Assembly (NCBI GenBank): GCA_022865705.1
Contig: JALHTG010000030.1
Span: forward strand, 1 to 33,041
DNA length: 33,041 nucleotides
Direction of reading: 5' to 3'
Source of the DNA: Candidatus Bathyarchaeota archaeon
Lineage (GTDB): Archaea > Thermoproteota > Bathyarchaeia > 40CM-2-53-6 > JALHTG01
The notes beneath the pieces are model-generated. The model saw only the letters and a program-made list of their open reading frames with translations, had not been told where the DNA came from and made no database searches. Made by a program: the position numbers and the translations under genes. Shown here in pieces: positions 1 through 7,632 of the stretch; the stretch's first letter is position 1; each line of letters begins with the position of its first letter.

Positions 1-396
1 TACATCAAGCAGAGAAAGGCCTTCGGACAACCAATAGCAAGGTATGAGGGAGTGCAATTCAAACTTGCCGAGGACTACGCGAAGATAGACGCGGTAAGGC
101 TATTGGCCTACAAGGCGCTCTGGATGCTGGAAAAGGAGATCAAGGAGAAGAAATATTCGCGATTCGAAGTTTCAAGAGTGATAGCGGAAGCCAAGATGCT
201 TGCACCTCAATGGACCTTCGAGACCATAAACGATGTCCTGCAGTGGTATGGAGCATATGGATACAGCAAGGAATGCCCGATCGAAGCAGGTCTCAGAGGA
301 GCCAGATCGTACATGTGGGCGGAAGGCTCAACCGAGATCATGAAGATTATAGTTGCACGGGAGCTCCTAGGCAAGGAATTCGTGGCCTATAGATAG
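1..396 (+). CDS. acyl-CoA dehydrogenase, C-terminal part (5' end outside window)
   Basis: This is the C-terminal helical domain of a flavin-dependent acyl-CoA dehydrogenase, which oxidises acyl-CoA to enoyl-CoA and hands electrons to ETF. The frame is open from base 1. It begins with YIKQRKAFGQPIARYEGVQF, the family's 'R-x-x-FG-x-x-I' region, and ends with GARSYMWAEGSTEIMKIIVA, the family's 'EGT-x-EI-x-x-x-I-x-R' end that helps bind FAD and places the catalytic region. About 131 residues are visible against roughly 380 in a whole enzyme. The ETF genes that would take its electrons lie just downstream on the other strand, so the pair is likely functional. A GTG at 52 is internal and is not the start. 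Confidence 0.93.
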   Translation, partial: YIKQRKAFGQPIARYEGVQFKLAEDYAKIDAVRLLAYKALWMLEKEIKEKKYSRFEVSRVIAEAKMLAPQWTFETINDVLQWYGAYGYSKECPIEAGLRGARSYMWAEGSTEIMKIIVARELLGKEFVAYR

Positions 397-447
397 ATCC
401 TCTGCCTGCAGATTGGCGCACTGTTTCTGATTCCATGGTCGATTCTG

Positions 448-1413
448 TCAAGCGTTTTTCTTCAGCGATTCTATTAGCGCTGGAACCACTTGATAGAGAT
501 CTCCAACAATCCCATAGTCTGCTGCGGAGAATATTGGAGCGTCAGGGTTGCTGTTTATCGCAACCACGATACGGGCATCAGTTATTCCTGCCAGGTGTTG
601 AATCGCTCCGGAGACCCCACATCCAATGTAGAGGGTGGGGTGTATTTTGTGTCCGGAGAGGCCTATCCACTCTGTGAACCAGCCCAGGTCAGCGGCCATA
701 GGCCTGCTGCAACCCACTTGACCCTTCAGTGTCATCGCCAGGTCCTCAAGTAGCTTGAAGTCCTCCTTCGACCGAACTCCTCTTCCTCCGCAAACCACAA
801 CGTTTGCGTCCTCAATATTCGCTGCTCCCATCTCCTTCCTCCTGATCTCTTTTACCTTCACTCTTGGATGGACTTCGGGAATTGTCACTTCCACTACATC
901 GCCTTTCCGTGGACCAACAATCTTCTTCTCGAAGACGCGAGGAGGCACAGTTGCAATTTGAGGATAAGTCTTGCAGATTTCTTTGGCTGTGGCTTTTCCA
1001 GCGTACATCAGTCGAGTCCCGACCAGTACCCCCGTCTGTTCATCGATATCTAACGCGATGCAGTCAGCCATGCATCCTGTCTGAAGCCGTGTAGCCAGTC
1101 TGGATGCAAGTTCTTTCCCCCTCTTTGTGCCGCCTATGAGAACGATTTCCGGCTTCCTTTCTTTGATAGTCTCGAAAAGCAGTGTGCAGTAGACTTCAGC
1201 ATCAAATCGATTGACGCCCTCGCTTCTTACAAATAGCACCACATCAGCACCGAACTCGAACAACCTGTTGGCAACATCTTCGATCGGTTTTCCGACAACG
1301 ATGCAGCTCAGCTTTGCCATCTTTTTCTCTGACAGCTCTCTTCCCTTTGAAAGAAGCTCTGTCAGAACCTTTTCGTCTTCGGAGAAAGCAAGCACCCCTT
1401 CGTATTGTACCAA
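448..1413 (-). CDS. etfA: electron transfer flavoprotein alpha subunit
   Basis: Alpha subunit of the heterodimeric ETF, which accepts electrons from acyl-CoA dehydrogenases and passes them to the membrane chain. At 321 residues the length is normal. The N-terminal domain shows the ETF alpha/beta fold (LIGGTKRGKELASRLATRLQ). The C-terminal FAD domain is clear: VVCGGRGVRSKEDFKLLEDL, GCSRPMAADLGW, and the strongly conserved LYIGCGVSGAIQHLAGI and INSNPDAPIF segments. It starts at a TTG seven bases after the etfB stop, with GGGAG about 11 bases upstream, so the two genes form one operon and are probably translationally coupled. It converges with the acyl-CoA dehydrogenase gene. Confidence 0.96.
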   Translation of the reverse strand: MVQYEGVLAFSEDEKVLTELLSKGRELSEKKMAKLSCIVVGKPIEDVANRLFEFGADVVLFVRSEGVNRFDAEVYCTLLFETIKERKPEIVLIGGTKRGKELASRLATRLQTGCMADCIALDIDEQTGVLVGTRLMYAGKATAKEICKTYPQIATVPPRVFEKKIVGPRKGDVVEVTIPEVHPRVKVKEIRRKEMGAANIEDANVVVCGGRGVRSKEDFKLLEDLAMTLKGQVGCSRPMAADLGWFTEWIGLSGHKIHPTLYIGCGVSGAIQHLAGITDARIVVAINSNPDAPIFSAADYGIVGDLYQVVPALIESLKKNA

Positions 1414-1419
1414 CTGGTG

Positions 1420-2202
1420 TCAAGCTCCCAAGCGTTCTTTCAGGATCACGTGAGCCAATTCGGCAGTCATTTCAGGAACCGGCCTGTCTCGCATAATGAC
1501 TCCCTTGCGTTTCATCTGTAGTGCAGTTAGCTCGAGGATGTTGATCGGCGATTCCAAGGTCGATTGCTGAATGGACAGGTCTGCTGCTGTGAGTGTCTTG
1601 ATCTCCTTCTTTGAAGCGGCGAGTATGGCCATGAGAGACGGAAGTCTAGGGGTGTTCACTTCCTTCGTGACTGTTACCAAGACGGGGGTATCCACTTCTA
1701 CTACTTCGTATGAGTCTTCAAGATCTCGTTCAGCTGTGATCCTGCCATTTTCCAGTGCAAGCTTTCTCACGTAGGTTACCTGTGGGATGGACAGGTGTTC
1801 CGCGAGTCTGGGTCCGACTTGCGAGGAGAAGCTGTCAATTGTCGCCTCTCCCGTGAGAATTAAATCAAACGTTCCGAGTTTTGATATTGCAGCAGCCAAT
1901 ACCGCCGATGTACCCCCTGTGTCCAGATTGGCAAATCTAGAATCTGTGATCAAATGTGCTTGGTCCATTCCCATTGCTAGGGCCTCCCTGAGCGCTTCCT
2001 TCGCTTCAGGGGGACCAATAGTCAAAGCAATCGCTTCTCCGCCCTGTTTCCCACGAATTCTAACCGCTTCTTCCAATGCGTTTTTGTCTATGTCGCTGAT
2101 CCTTCTCGCAGCGCCTGTGAGCACAGGGGATTTTGAAGTTGCGTCCAAACGCAGTTGGTTCACATCTATTGCGTGTTTTATGCAGACGACCGTCCTCACC
2201 AA
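1420..2202 (-). CDS. etfB: electron transfer flavoprotein beta subunit
   Basis: Beta subunit of ETF. At 260 residues the length is typical. Recognisable elements are the N-terminal VVCIKHAIDVNQLRLD, the ISDIDKNALEEAVRI helix, the AMP-binding GMDQAHLITD region, TGEATIDSFSSQVGPRLAEHL, and the late VTVTKEVNTPRLPSL segment, which corresponds to the family's 'recognition loop' area that docks on partner dehydrogenases. The first gene of the etfBA operon. The start is TTG at 2202 or the GTG directly after it; a GGTGAGGT Shine-Dalgarno sequence just upstream suits either. Confidence 0.96.
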   Translation of the reverse strand: MVRTVVCIKHAIDVNQLRLDATSKSPVLTGAARRISDIDKNALEEAVRIRGKQGGEAIALTIGPPEAKEALREALAMGMDQAHLITDSRFANLDTGGTSAVLAAAISKLGTFDLILTGEATIDSFSSQVGPRLAEHLSIPQVTYVRKLALENGRITAERDLEDSYEVVEVDTPVLVTVTKEVNTPRLPSLMAILAASKKEIKTLTAADLSIQQSTLESPINILELTALQMKRKGVIMRDRPVPEMTAELAHVILKERLGA

Positions 2203-2509
2203 TCGACCTCACCCCTGTTCTTGCCGTATGCTTCTGGAGAGTGCTAAAACTCTTTTCGAATGAATGGTGCTCGCTGTCGATTTGTGAGATTTCTGCAGGC
2301 GCAAAAGCCATTTCTGGCAGGCTACTAAGCGACGCGAAACCGATTTTGCTGCGTTTCTTTAGGTGATTGGCCTGAAACGACGAATCATGGATCTATGCCA
2401 TGCTGCAAATCCTCTACGCACATCAGCTATGACAGCAATTCCTTCTTGCTCAACGCGCGCTTTAAGATGCTAGGGCATATCTATTTGGCAAGTAGGGAGG
2501 TCTCGGTTA
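2203..2509. other. intergenic region between etfB and the NucS-like gene
   Basis: This is a divergent intergenic stretch of about 307 bases that must carry the promoters of etfBA (leftward) and of the nuclease-like gene (rightward). The only clear signal is the GGGAGG Shine-Dalgarno sequence at 2495-2500, nine bases before the GTG at 2510. I see no convincing gene, repeat or hairpin. Confidence 0.5.
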
Positions 2510-3256
2510 GTGCATAGGCTAGAGCTGTATTTCAAGACAGGCACCCATTATGAAAAAGACTTGGAAGATCTCAGAAGACGAATGCGCGAGATTGAGACCA
2601 GTTGGAAGGTCGACTTTCAAGAATTTGATGTCGATCAGCTTTCTCCTGAAGAAAGAATAGAATTAATAGATGATATTCGAGGGATTTCTCCTCAAGCCAG
2701 AGGCCGAATAGTCACTTCCAGAGGAAAAACGCTACCGCTTTCAGGATCCAAACTGCTGAATGTAGAGAATACACCAATCGTCGTGTTACGAGAAAATGAG
2801 AGAGCCGCAAACGTTTTTCCTCATCTCCTCGGTACTGCGTATTTTGATGTCGTATCTTCGCTTGAGAGGATACTGAGTCTTGGGCCGACTGATCATCTCC
2901 AGAGCCGGGGGCTCTTGGAGGATCCCATGGTTAAGATAGTCGCTGACAATCCCGAACTCCTTGGAAAGGGTATGAGTTTCGTAGAATCAAATGTCGAGTT
3001 ACCGGGTGGATCGGTGGATCTTGTTCTTCGGGATCGGGAGGGCATTGATGTGGTAGTTGAAGCCGAGACTAGGGCGAGCGATCAGGCTGTCGGGCAGGTG
3101 CTTAGGCTGGCTCGGGGCTATGCCCAGCAAACTGGCAAGAAGCTTGTTAGAAAATCAATAATATGCATCGATTTTGATAGTGGCTTGCCTTTGGCATGCA
3201 AGGAGGCGGAAATCGACCTTTTGCGCCTGGCCTTTCTTAAAGTGGATGACGAATAG
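2510..3256 (+). CDS. NucS/EndoMS-like protein with altered PD-(D/E)XK site
   Basis: 248 residues. The C-terminal half matches the RecB-like nuclease domain of NucS/EndoMS (DUF91): GGSVDLVLRDREGIDVVVEA, then AVGQVLRLARGYAQ. In NucS the catalytic set is Asp, then Glu-x-Lys, with a Gln in the following helix. Here Asp170, Glu184 and Gln196 are present but the Lys position is Glu186 (E-A-E). The N-terminal ~130 residues are predicted mixed alpha/beta and I do not recognise them. The start is a GTG with a strong GGGAGG nine bases upstream. It could be a nuclease using different metal chemistry, or a DNA-binding relative without cutting activity. It stands alone, with convergent membrane genes downstream. 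Confidence 0.75.
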   Translation: MHRLELYFKTGTHYEKDLEDLRRRMREIETSWKVDFQEFDVDQLSPEERIELIDDIRGISPQARGRIVTSRGKTLPLSGSKLLNVENTPIVVLRENERAANVFPHLLGTAYFDVVSSLERILSLGPTDHLQSRGLLEDPMVKIVADNPELLGKGMSFVESNVELPGGSVDLVLRDREGIDVVVEAETRASDQAVGQVLRLARGYAQQTGKKLVRKSIICIDFDSGLPLACKEAEIDLLRLAFLKVDDE

Positions 3257-3301
3257 GTTGTTCGGACGATCGAGAAAAGGTCGTCAATAATGAAGATGGG
3301 C

Positions 3302-3934
3302 TCAACTGGATAGTAATGCTCTTTCTTTTCCAAGGAGTCTGAGCACAGCGCTTCCTATCAAGGTACTTACAATTGTCATAACGGTTCGTTCCGTGGCTGT
3401 GATGAGGAGGGCGCCCATGAACAATGCGGCAAGTCCTGTGAATGGCATTGGTCTGATTCCGAACCTGAGCCAGAACATGCCGAGACTCGTCACGGCGTCC
3501 AGTACATTCTTGAGCGGAACAACCCAGCCTACCGCATAGATGAAGATGAGGTTTCCCGCCATACTGTCCGCCATCAAGCCGGCAAAGGCACATATTCCCA
3601 TTCCAATCAGAGTACGCAGCCTGGAGACGTCTTCTAAGAAGACTCTGATTCTTCCTCGAAACAATATGACCAGAACAAGTGCCGTCCAATGCAGAATAGG
3701 GTAGAGCGGCGCCTCGGATCCGACGGAAGTAAGGTACCATGAGACATTGAGAACTCCGAGAACTATTGAGGCGAGCTTCCAGTTGAAGATCCCCTTCTCT
3801 GAGCGAAGCGATCCTGATACCAACGCTGCAAGCGCACCGGGTGGTATCATGAGGAACCCGAGCAATGTCGAAGGAGGAATCACCCATGAGACGGAGTTAC
3901 CGATGAGAACGGTTATCGCGCCAATTTGCCTCAT
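3302..3934 (-). CDS. ECF transporter S component-like membrane protein, main part
   Basis: 210 residues, strongly hydrophobic, with about five membrane spans. Segments such as LIGNSVSWVIPPSTLLGFLM, PPGALAALVSGSL and GICAFAGLMADSMAGNLIF resemble the substrate-binding S components of ECF vitamin transporters (a group that includes BioY- and HmpT-type proteins). The substrate cannot be named. The family's usual N-terminal span (x-LPG-x-P-x-x-G) is missing here but is encoded directly upstream in another frame, 3931-4092. The two overlap by an ATGA, so this is either a split, coupled pair or one gene broken by a frameshift. Confidence 0.65.
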   Translation of the reverse strand: MRQIGAITVLIGNSVSWVIPPSTLLGFLMIPPGALAALVSGSLRSEKGIFNWKLASIVLGVLNVSWYLTSVGSEAPLYPILHWTALVLVILFRGRIRVFLEDVSRLRTLIGMGICAFAGLMADSMAGNLIFIYAVGWVVPLKNVLDAVTSLGMFWLRFGIRPMPFTGLAALFMGALLITATERTVMTIVSTLIGSAVLRLLGKERALLSS

Positions 3935-4092
3935 AACAAAACCCCAACCAGCGGGTAGAGTACAACTGAAAGCTGCAGTCTGGCGTCAGGAGCTCCAATA
4001 ATGGGGACACCTGGTAGTCGCGTGAAAATGACGATGAGTGCAGCGAAGGCCGACATCAACGCAACTTGTTTCGTAGTGAATGTAACCTTCAT
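3931..4092 (-). CDS. N-terminal fragment of the ECF S component (split or frameshifted)
   Basis: This 53-residue ORF starts at an ATG (4092) behind a GGTGGT Shine-Dalgarno-like sequence. It reads MKVTFTTKQVALMSAFAALI and then TRLPGVPIIGAPDARLQLSV, the hallmark N-terminus of ECF S components: a short basic stretch, the first membrane span, LPG-x-P-x-x-G, and the start of the second span. It ends in VGVLL and a TGA that overlaps the ATG of the next ORF (ATGA). Joined by a one-base frame change, the two ORFs give one normal-length protein of about 260 residues. The join lies next to GGGGTTTTG, a sequence prone to slippage or to error. Confidence 0.6.
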   Translation of the reverse strand: MKVTFTTKQVALMSAFAALIVIFTRLPGVPIIGAPDARLQLSVVLYPLVGVLL

Positions 4093-4154
4093 TTGCTACC
4101 ACCGATCAAGCATCGCAGAAACCTACAGGGCAGCAAATATGTGAAAGAAGCACT

Positions 4155-4994
4155 TCACTGGAAGATCTCGCGAACTATTACCACAGGTCGATGTTCTATG
4201 CTGCCAAGAGACTCCCAGGAAACGCTCGTCAAGCCTACTCCAAATTGCTCTGCCATGTCCCAAGCTGTTCTTCCTGACCCTCTGGCCCTGTTTGCAAGAG
4301 CTGCAATTCTGAGGGCTTCTTCCGCTCTAAGGTAGTGTCCGGCTTGAGCAATCGGTGTTGATCTTGCACGAAGCTTGAGAGACCTGCACAGCACATACCC
4401 TATCACGCCCAAGGCGAGTATCCCTTGAACTGTTGTGGGTCTGGACGAGATGTGTATCCCACGCGATGTGTAGGTTTTGTCGGAGTCGACAATCAGGACA
4501 GTTATGTCCTTGAAACTAGCCTTGAGAAGAGCTTCGAGGATGTTCCTTGCGATCATATCTGGGTGTTTAAGCGGAAGTGAGGCGTATGAGTATGGGACGT
4601 TGCTGGTATCGATGCCTCCCTCAGACCCGTGTCTGAGGGCTTGCAGAAACCCAACATGGTGCAAGGCTAGCTGCTTGTGTGCAGCTCCTTCCGATAGTGG
4701 ATACAAGCGTAGTCTGCTAATTGTGAGTCGTGATAAATGACAGATGGGTCCGAGTAAGTATCCCCAGACGAATCTCATCCAGAAACGAGCGATTAGTTTT
4801 GCCATCACGCCAGAGTGAATCTCTGCCTCATCGACTATGTGTCCGTCTGCAACCGATATTGCCTTCTCCGACATGACTATTACGTCCCGAGTCTGGACTT
4901 TTGGCGCTAGCATACGAGAAATCGCTGTGAGATAATCGTATCCAGGTTTCCAGTATGCTGTTCTAATGGCTATCGTACTATGTTTTCGTGTCAA
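4155..4994 (-). CDS. CofE-like F420-0:gamma-glutamyl ligase family protein
   Basis: 279 residues. The N-terminal region matches the CofE (coenzyme F420-0:L-glutamate ligase) family: TAYWKPGYDYLTAISRMLAP followed by RDVIVMSEKAISVADGHIVD, where CofE has 'GD-x-x-VVSEKAV-x-x-x-x-G-x-x-V'. The central LIVDSDKTYTSRGIHISSRP corresponds to CofE's 'D-T-D-x-T...RPT' segment, involved in metal and GTP binding in known enzymes. It is longer than the usual ~250 residues and diverges in the middle, so it may add glutamate to a different acceptor. It starts at a TTG with GGAGG about six bases upstream. Confidence 0.7.
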   Translation of the reverse strand: MTRKHSTIAIRTAYWKPGYDYLTAISRMLAPKVQTRDVIVMSEKAISVADGHIVDEAEIHSGVMAKLIARFWMRFVWGYLLGPICHLSRLTISRLRLYPLSEGAAHKQLALHHVGFLQALRHGSEGGIDTSNVPYSYASLPLKHPDMIARNILEALLKASFKDITVLIVDSDKTYTSRGIHISSRPTTVQGILALGVIGYVLCRSLKLRARSTPIAQAGHYLRAEEALRIAALANRARGSGRTAWDMAEQFGVGLTSVSWESLGSIEHRPVVIVREIFQ

Positions 4995-5127
4995 TATGTC
5001 CTCCAGCTAGGGAAAGAGGCGTTATCTGGCGGTTATCGATCATTGAACTCTCTCCTTCCCTAATCTCTCTTTCGCCAGGTTTGCTCTGGCACGTCCGACT
5101 GTAGAATTGTGCCTTTGCTCAACATGA

Positions 5128-5134
5128 TTTATTA
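5128..5134 (+). promoter_or_regulatory. TATA box of tRNA-Arg
   Basis: TTTATTA lies 24-30 bases before the first base of the tRNA, the normal spacing for an archaeal TATA box with transcription starting at or just before the tRNA. Confidence 0.6.
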
Positions 5135-5157
5135 CAGATGAGTGGTCTTTTCATATC

Positions 5158-5277
5158 GGGCCCGTGGTCTAGACGGTAACCATATGATCGATAGGTTCAA
5201 GCAAAGTGCCGGGACACCCAGGATATGACGCTGGCCTCCGGAGTCAGTAGTCGCGGGTTCGAATCCCGCCGGGCCCG
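5158..5277 (+). tRNA. tRNA-Arg (anticodon CCG) with a D-loop intron
   Basis: The acceptor stem GGGCCCG pairs with CGGGCCC, with discriminator G73 at 5277 and no encoded CCA. The anticodon arm CTGGC-CTCCGGA-GTCAG gives anticodon CCG, which reads the arginine codon CGG. The T arm is GCGGG-TTCGAAT-CCCGC. The D arm (GTC...GAC) is interrupted: removing about 45 bases (5175-5219) restores a normal D loop and a 75-base tRNA. The exact splice points are uncertain by a base or two. The integrase gene starts 66 bases downstream, so the 3' end is the likely attachment site of the following element. Confidence 0.92.
5175..5219 (+). other. non-canonical tRNA intron in the D loop
   Basis: This 45-base insertion separates GGGCCCGTGGTCTAGAC from AGGATATGACG. 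It contains complementary pieces (for example GTGCC...GGGACAC near its 3' end) that could help form a bulge-helix-bulge splice structure, though I did not fold it rigorously. D-loop introns of this kind are known in several TACK archaea. Confidence 0.65.
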
Positions 5278-5300
5278 CTATTTCGCATGGGTTAGAGAAC

Positions 5301-5307
5301 TTTTATA
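5301..5307 (+). promoter_or_regulatory. TATA box of the integrase gene
   Basis: TTTTATA predicts transcription starting near 5331, which gives a leader of about 13 bases before the ATG at 5344. No strong Shine-Dalgarno sequence is present, in keeping with the short leader. Confidence 0.5.
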
Positions 5308-5343
5308 GGTAGCCAATCCGCCGTTCAGTGCTGTGGCTAATAG

Positions 5344-6642
5344 ATGCCCTTCAAGGATCTGACTAGTTTCAAGATCGATGAGGATTGTGTTAGGCAGTGG
5401 GCTGAGGATCTTAACCCTAGCACTGCAAAGAGCTATGTCTACTATTTCTTGGCTTATCTGGATTGGGTCAAGTCAAGGAAGCATTGGCAATCAGCCAAGG
5501 CGATGCTTGACGACTATGACAAGCTTGACGAGAAAGAACGGTTCAGCCATCTTGACATTCTCAAGCAGTATGTGAAATCTAAGAAAACGGGCACAAGTGA
5601 CAGATGGAACACATGGTGCTCAGTAAGAAGCTTCTACGAATACCATAGACTACCTCTTCCTAGGCCGTCTAGGAGCGAAGCGTCCAGAATATTCAAGCCC
5701 AGCGAAACTGACAAGCGTAGAGCGTTGGAGCTTGCTCCTTTGATGCTTGATGAGGTCAGGGAACTGATCATGAATATGCGTCAGCCTTACCGGGCTGCCT
5801 TTGCCGTCATGTTTCAAGGCGCTATGGGCCTAGCAGAGTTCTCCCAATTCAATGAGAATGCTTGGCACAAGGTCGTTGAGGATTTGGACAAGCCGAATCC
5901 AACAAGAGTTGACCTCTACAGATCCAAGACCAGCCGAACAGACGTAAGAAAATACTACACGTTCATCAGCAATGACGCAAAGACTCTGATCAAACAGTGG
6001 CTTCAAGTGAGACCTGAGGCCCAATACCCAAAGCATCTCTTTCTAACCTTCAACAAGAACACTCGTAAGTGGGTTCCAATAACCTCTCCTCGAATCGGCA
6101 GTGCAATAACCAAAGCAGCGAAGAGAACTGGTCTCATAAAGGAGAACGGCCTTGGGCGCTACCACATCCACGCCCATGAAGTCAGAGACCTATTCAAATC
6201 CCTATGCACACTAAGCGGAGTCAACCATGTTGCAAGCGAACTATTCCTAGGGCACACCTTGGACAAGCTTGGCTACGACAAAAGCCCCGAGTATGACGAG
6301 GAATGGTTCAGAAACGAATACCGGAAAGTCGAGCCGCAACTTAACGTGCTGTCGAACCCGAAGGGGCTGAAAGGCGACCAAGACCTGAGACTAGCTTTCA
6401 AGAGAGAACTTCTACACGTGGCTGGCTATACAAACAAGGAAGTTGACGCAATGAATCTGGCTGAAAGTAGCGACGAAGACCTTAACGCCAAGATACGGGA
6501 AAAGCTGATTGGCGTCATGGTCAACAACGGAGCAAAACAGAAAGTTGTGGCAGTAAAAGAGGTTGAGAAGCATCTAGCTCAAGGGTGGGAGTATGTCGCT
6601 ACTCTTCCAAACGGCAAAGCCATCTTGAAACTCCCCTCGTGA
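5344..6642 (+). CDS. tyrosine recombinase/integrase
   Basis: 432-residue site-specific recombinase, presumably responsible for integration at the adjacent tRNA-Arg. An N-terminal SAM-like core-binding domain (about residues 10-110) is followed by the catalytic domain. Visible catalytic signatures are HAHEVRDLF (H278, R281), LGH (302-304) and candidate nucleophiles Tyr311, Tyr317 and Tyr326. The first conserved Arg, normally in 'TGLR-x-x-E', is replaced: the protein has MGLAEFSQF (Ala164). Related archaeal integrases often have G or A there, so this may be a family trait. The C-terminal EVEKHLAQGWEYVATLPNGK is a small domain seen at the end of archaeal virus and plasmid integrases. The gene appears intact. 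Confidence 0.9.
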   Translation: MPFKDLTSFKIDEDCVRQWAEDLNPSTAKSYVYYFLAYLDWVKSRKHWQSAKAMLDDYDKLDEKERFSHLDILKQYVKSKKTGTSDRWNTWCSVRSFYEYHRLPLPRPSRSEASRIFKPSETDKRRALELAPLMLDEVRELIMNMRQPYRAAFAVMFQGAMGLAEFSQFNENAWHKVVEDLDKPNPTRVDLYRSKTSRTDVRKYYTFISNDAKTLIKQWLQVRPEAQYPKHLFLTFNKNTRKWVPITSPRIGSAITKAAKRTGLIKENGLGRYHIHAHEVRDLFKSLCTLSGVNHVASELFLGHTLDKLGYDKSPEYDEEWFRNEYRKVEPQLNVLSNPKGLKGDQDLRLAFKRELLHVAGYTNKEVDAMNLAESSDEDLNAKIREKLIGVMVNNGAKQKVVAVKEVEKHLAQGWEYVATLPNGKAILKLPS

Positions 6643-6732
6643 AATGCTGTAAGCCAACAGTCAAGCTACTATGGTCTTCATTACACAAACATCTGCCAGC
6701 AATCTTTGGATTCCGACTATGAGGCAGTTCCG

Positions 6733-7557
6733 TCAGAAATACTTGAGACCATTCCACATTGTTCGTTGGGTGGTGCAAAATGCTTCTGGATGCGTCTCCG
6801 CTATTGCTGGCTCTCTAAGTTTGTGCTCCAAGTCTTTCTCTGTATCCGGGTTCTTTCCCAGCTGTTCTAGACGGTTTAGCCACTTCTTGTTATGTCTTGA
6901 GAGAAACACCTCAGTCCTGATTCCCAATGTCGTCAACAACCGGATTCTTCCGGGTGAAATCCAGTGTCCTTTCTCGATAGCCAGTAAGGCATCATCTCTA
7001 ATCCACCACCATGGCAATCTGTCGAGAGAGAATTTCGCCTGATAGTACGGCATACCTGAATCTTTCATAAGTACGCCGCGTAGCGGTCTATTTGCCACGT
7101 CCATATAAGGCTCTTCAAGTGCCTTCAAGAATAGGTTGAGCTTCTCGAGGTTAGCAAGATTACGCTTCACGTTGAACAGGTCATTGAAGGCTTTTTCCAT
7201 GATTTTCCGTAATGCTTCACGCATCCTCTCTTCTGGGAGATCTGTGACGAGTCGAAAAGCGTCCTCAATCTTTCCTCCAACATGCCTTATGTATGCATTT
7301 CTCCCCTTCTCGGTGAGCGTTATCCTCCAAGGTGATTTTGGCTTTTTTCCTTTCTTAACCTGAACGTATCCCTTGGAAACGAGGCTCTTGGGATTCGGTG
7401 CTATACTGAGGCGTAGGTCCAAGACTTTCTTGTTCACCTCAGCCCTAGACCAAAGCTGATTGTATCCATACCCTTCTGGATATATCGCATAGAGAGCTGC
7501 CAGTATCCGCTCATCAAACTTATCCAAAGCGGGCTGATCGCTTGATCGGATAGTCAA
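6733..7557 (-). CDS. winged-helix regulator
   Basis: 274 residues. The first ~95 form a winged helix-turn-helix: DERILAALYAIYPEGYGYNQ, VLDLRLSIAPNPKSLVSKGY, then the wing and ITLTEKGRNAYI. The rest is helical with a Trp-rich patch (LDRLPWWWIRDD) that might bind a ligand or partner. It starts at a TTG with GAGGT about eight bases upstream. It is divergent from the small genes at 7633 onward, and paired 12-base direct repeats lie directly upstream of its start, so autoregulation or control of the divergent genes is likely. It is convergent with the integrase. Confidence 0.7.
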   Translation of the reverse strand: MTIRSSDQPALDKFDERILAALYAIYPEGYGYNQLWSRAEVNKKVLDLRLSIAPNPKSLVSKGYVQVKKGKKPKSPWRITLTEKGRNAYIRHVGGKIEDAFRLVTDLPEERMREALRKIMEKAFNDLFNVKRNLANLEKLNLFLKALEEPYMDVANRPLRGVLMKDSGMPYYQAKFSLDRLPWWWIRDDALLAIEKGHWISPGRIRLLTTLGIRTEVFLSRHNKKWLNRLEQLGKNPDTEKDLEHKLREPAIAETHPEAFCTTQRTMWNGLKYF

Positions 7558-7558
7558 C

Positions 7559-7592
7559 TGTCCTACCTCTATGTGCAGAGTGTCCTACCTCT
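7559..7592. promoter_or_regulatory. paired direct repeats, probable operator
   Basis: TGTCCTACCTCT occurs at 7559-7570 and again, identically, at 7581-7592. The 22-base spacing is two turns of the helix, so a protein could occupy both sites on one face. The first copy starts two bases from the start of the winged-helix gene and the second lies 40 bases before the ATG at 7633, inside the divergent promoter region. Confidence 0.55.
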
Positions 7593-7632
7593 CTTAATAG
7601 AGGATTTCGTTCCTCCTACCGCCGAAGATAAA

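Noticed and set aside
1787-2263. A 158-codon ORF on the + strand opposite etfB.
   Set aside because: It is antisense to a certain gene and has the composition of a shadow frame.
3237-3887. A 216-codon ORF on the - strand.
   Set aside because: It is a shadow of the ECF S component frame: Cys/Arg/His-rich, no membrane pattern, no family.
7573-7632. Upstream GTG start (7573) for the 7633 small gene.
   Set aside because: It would translate the paired operator-like repeat and add a low-complexity stretch; the ATG at 7633 is simpler.
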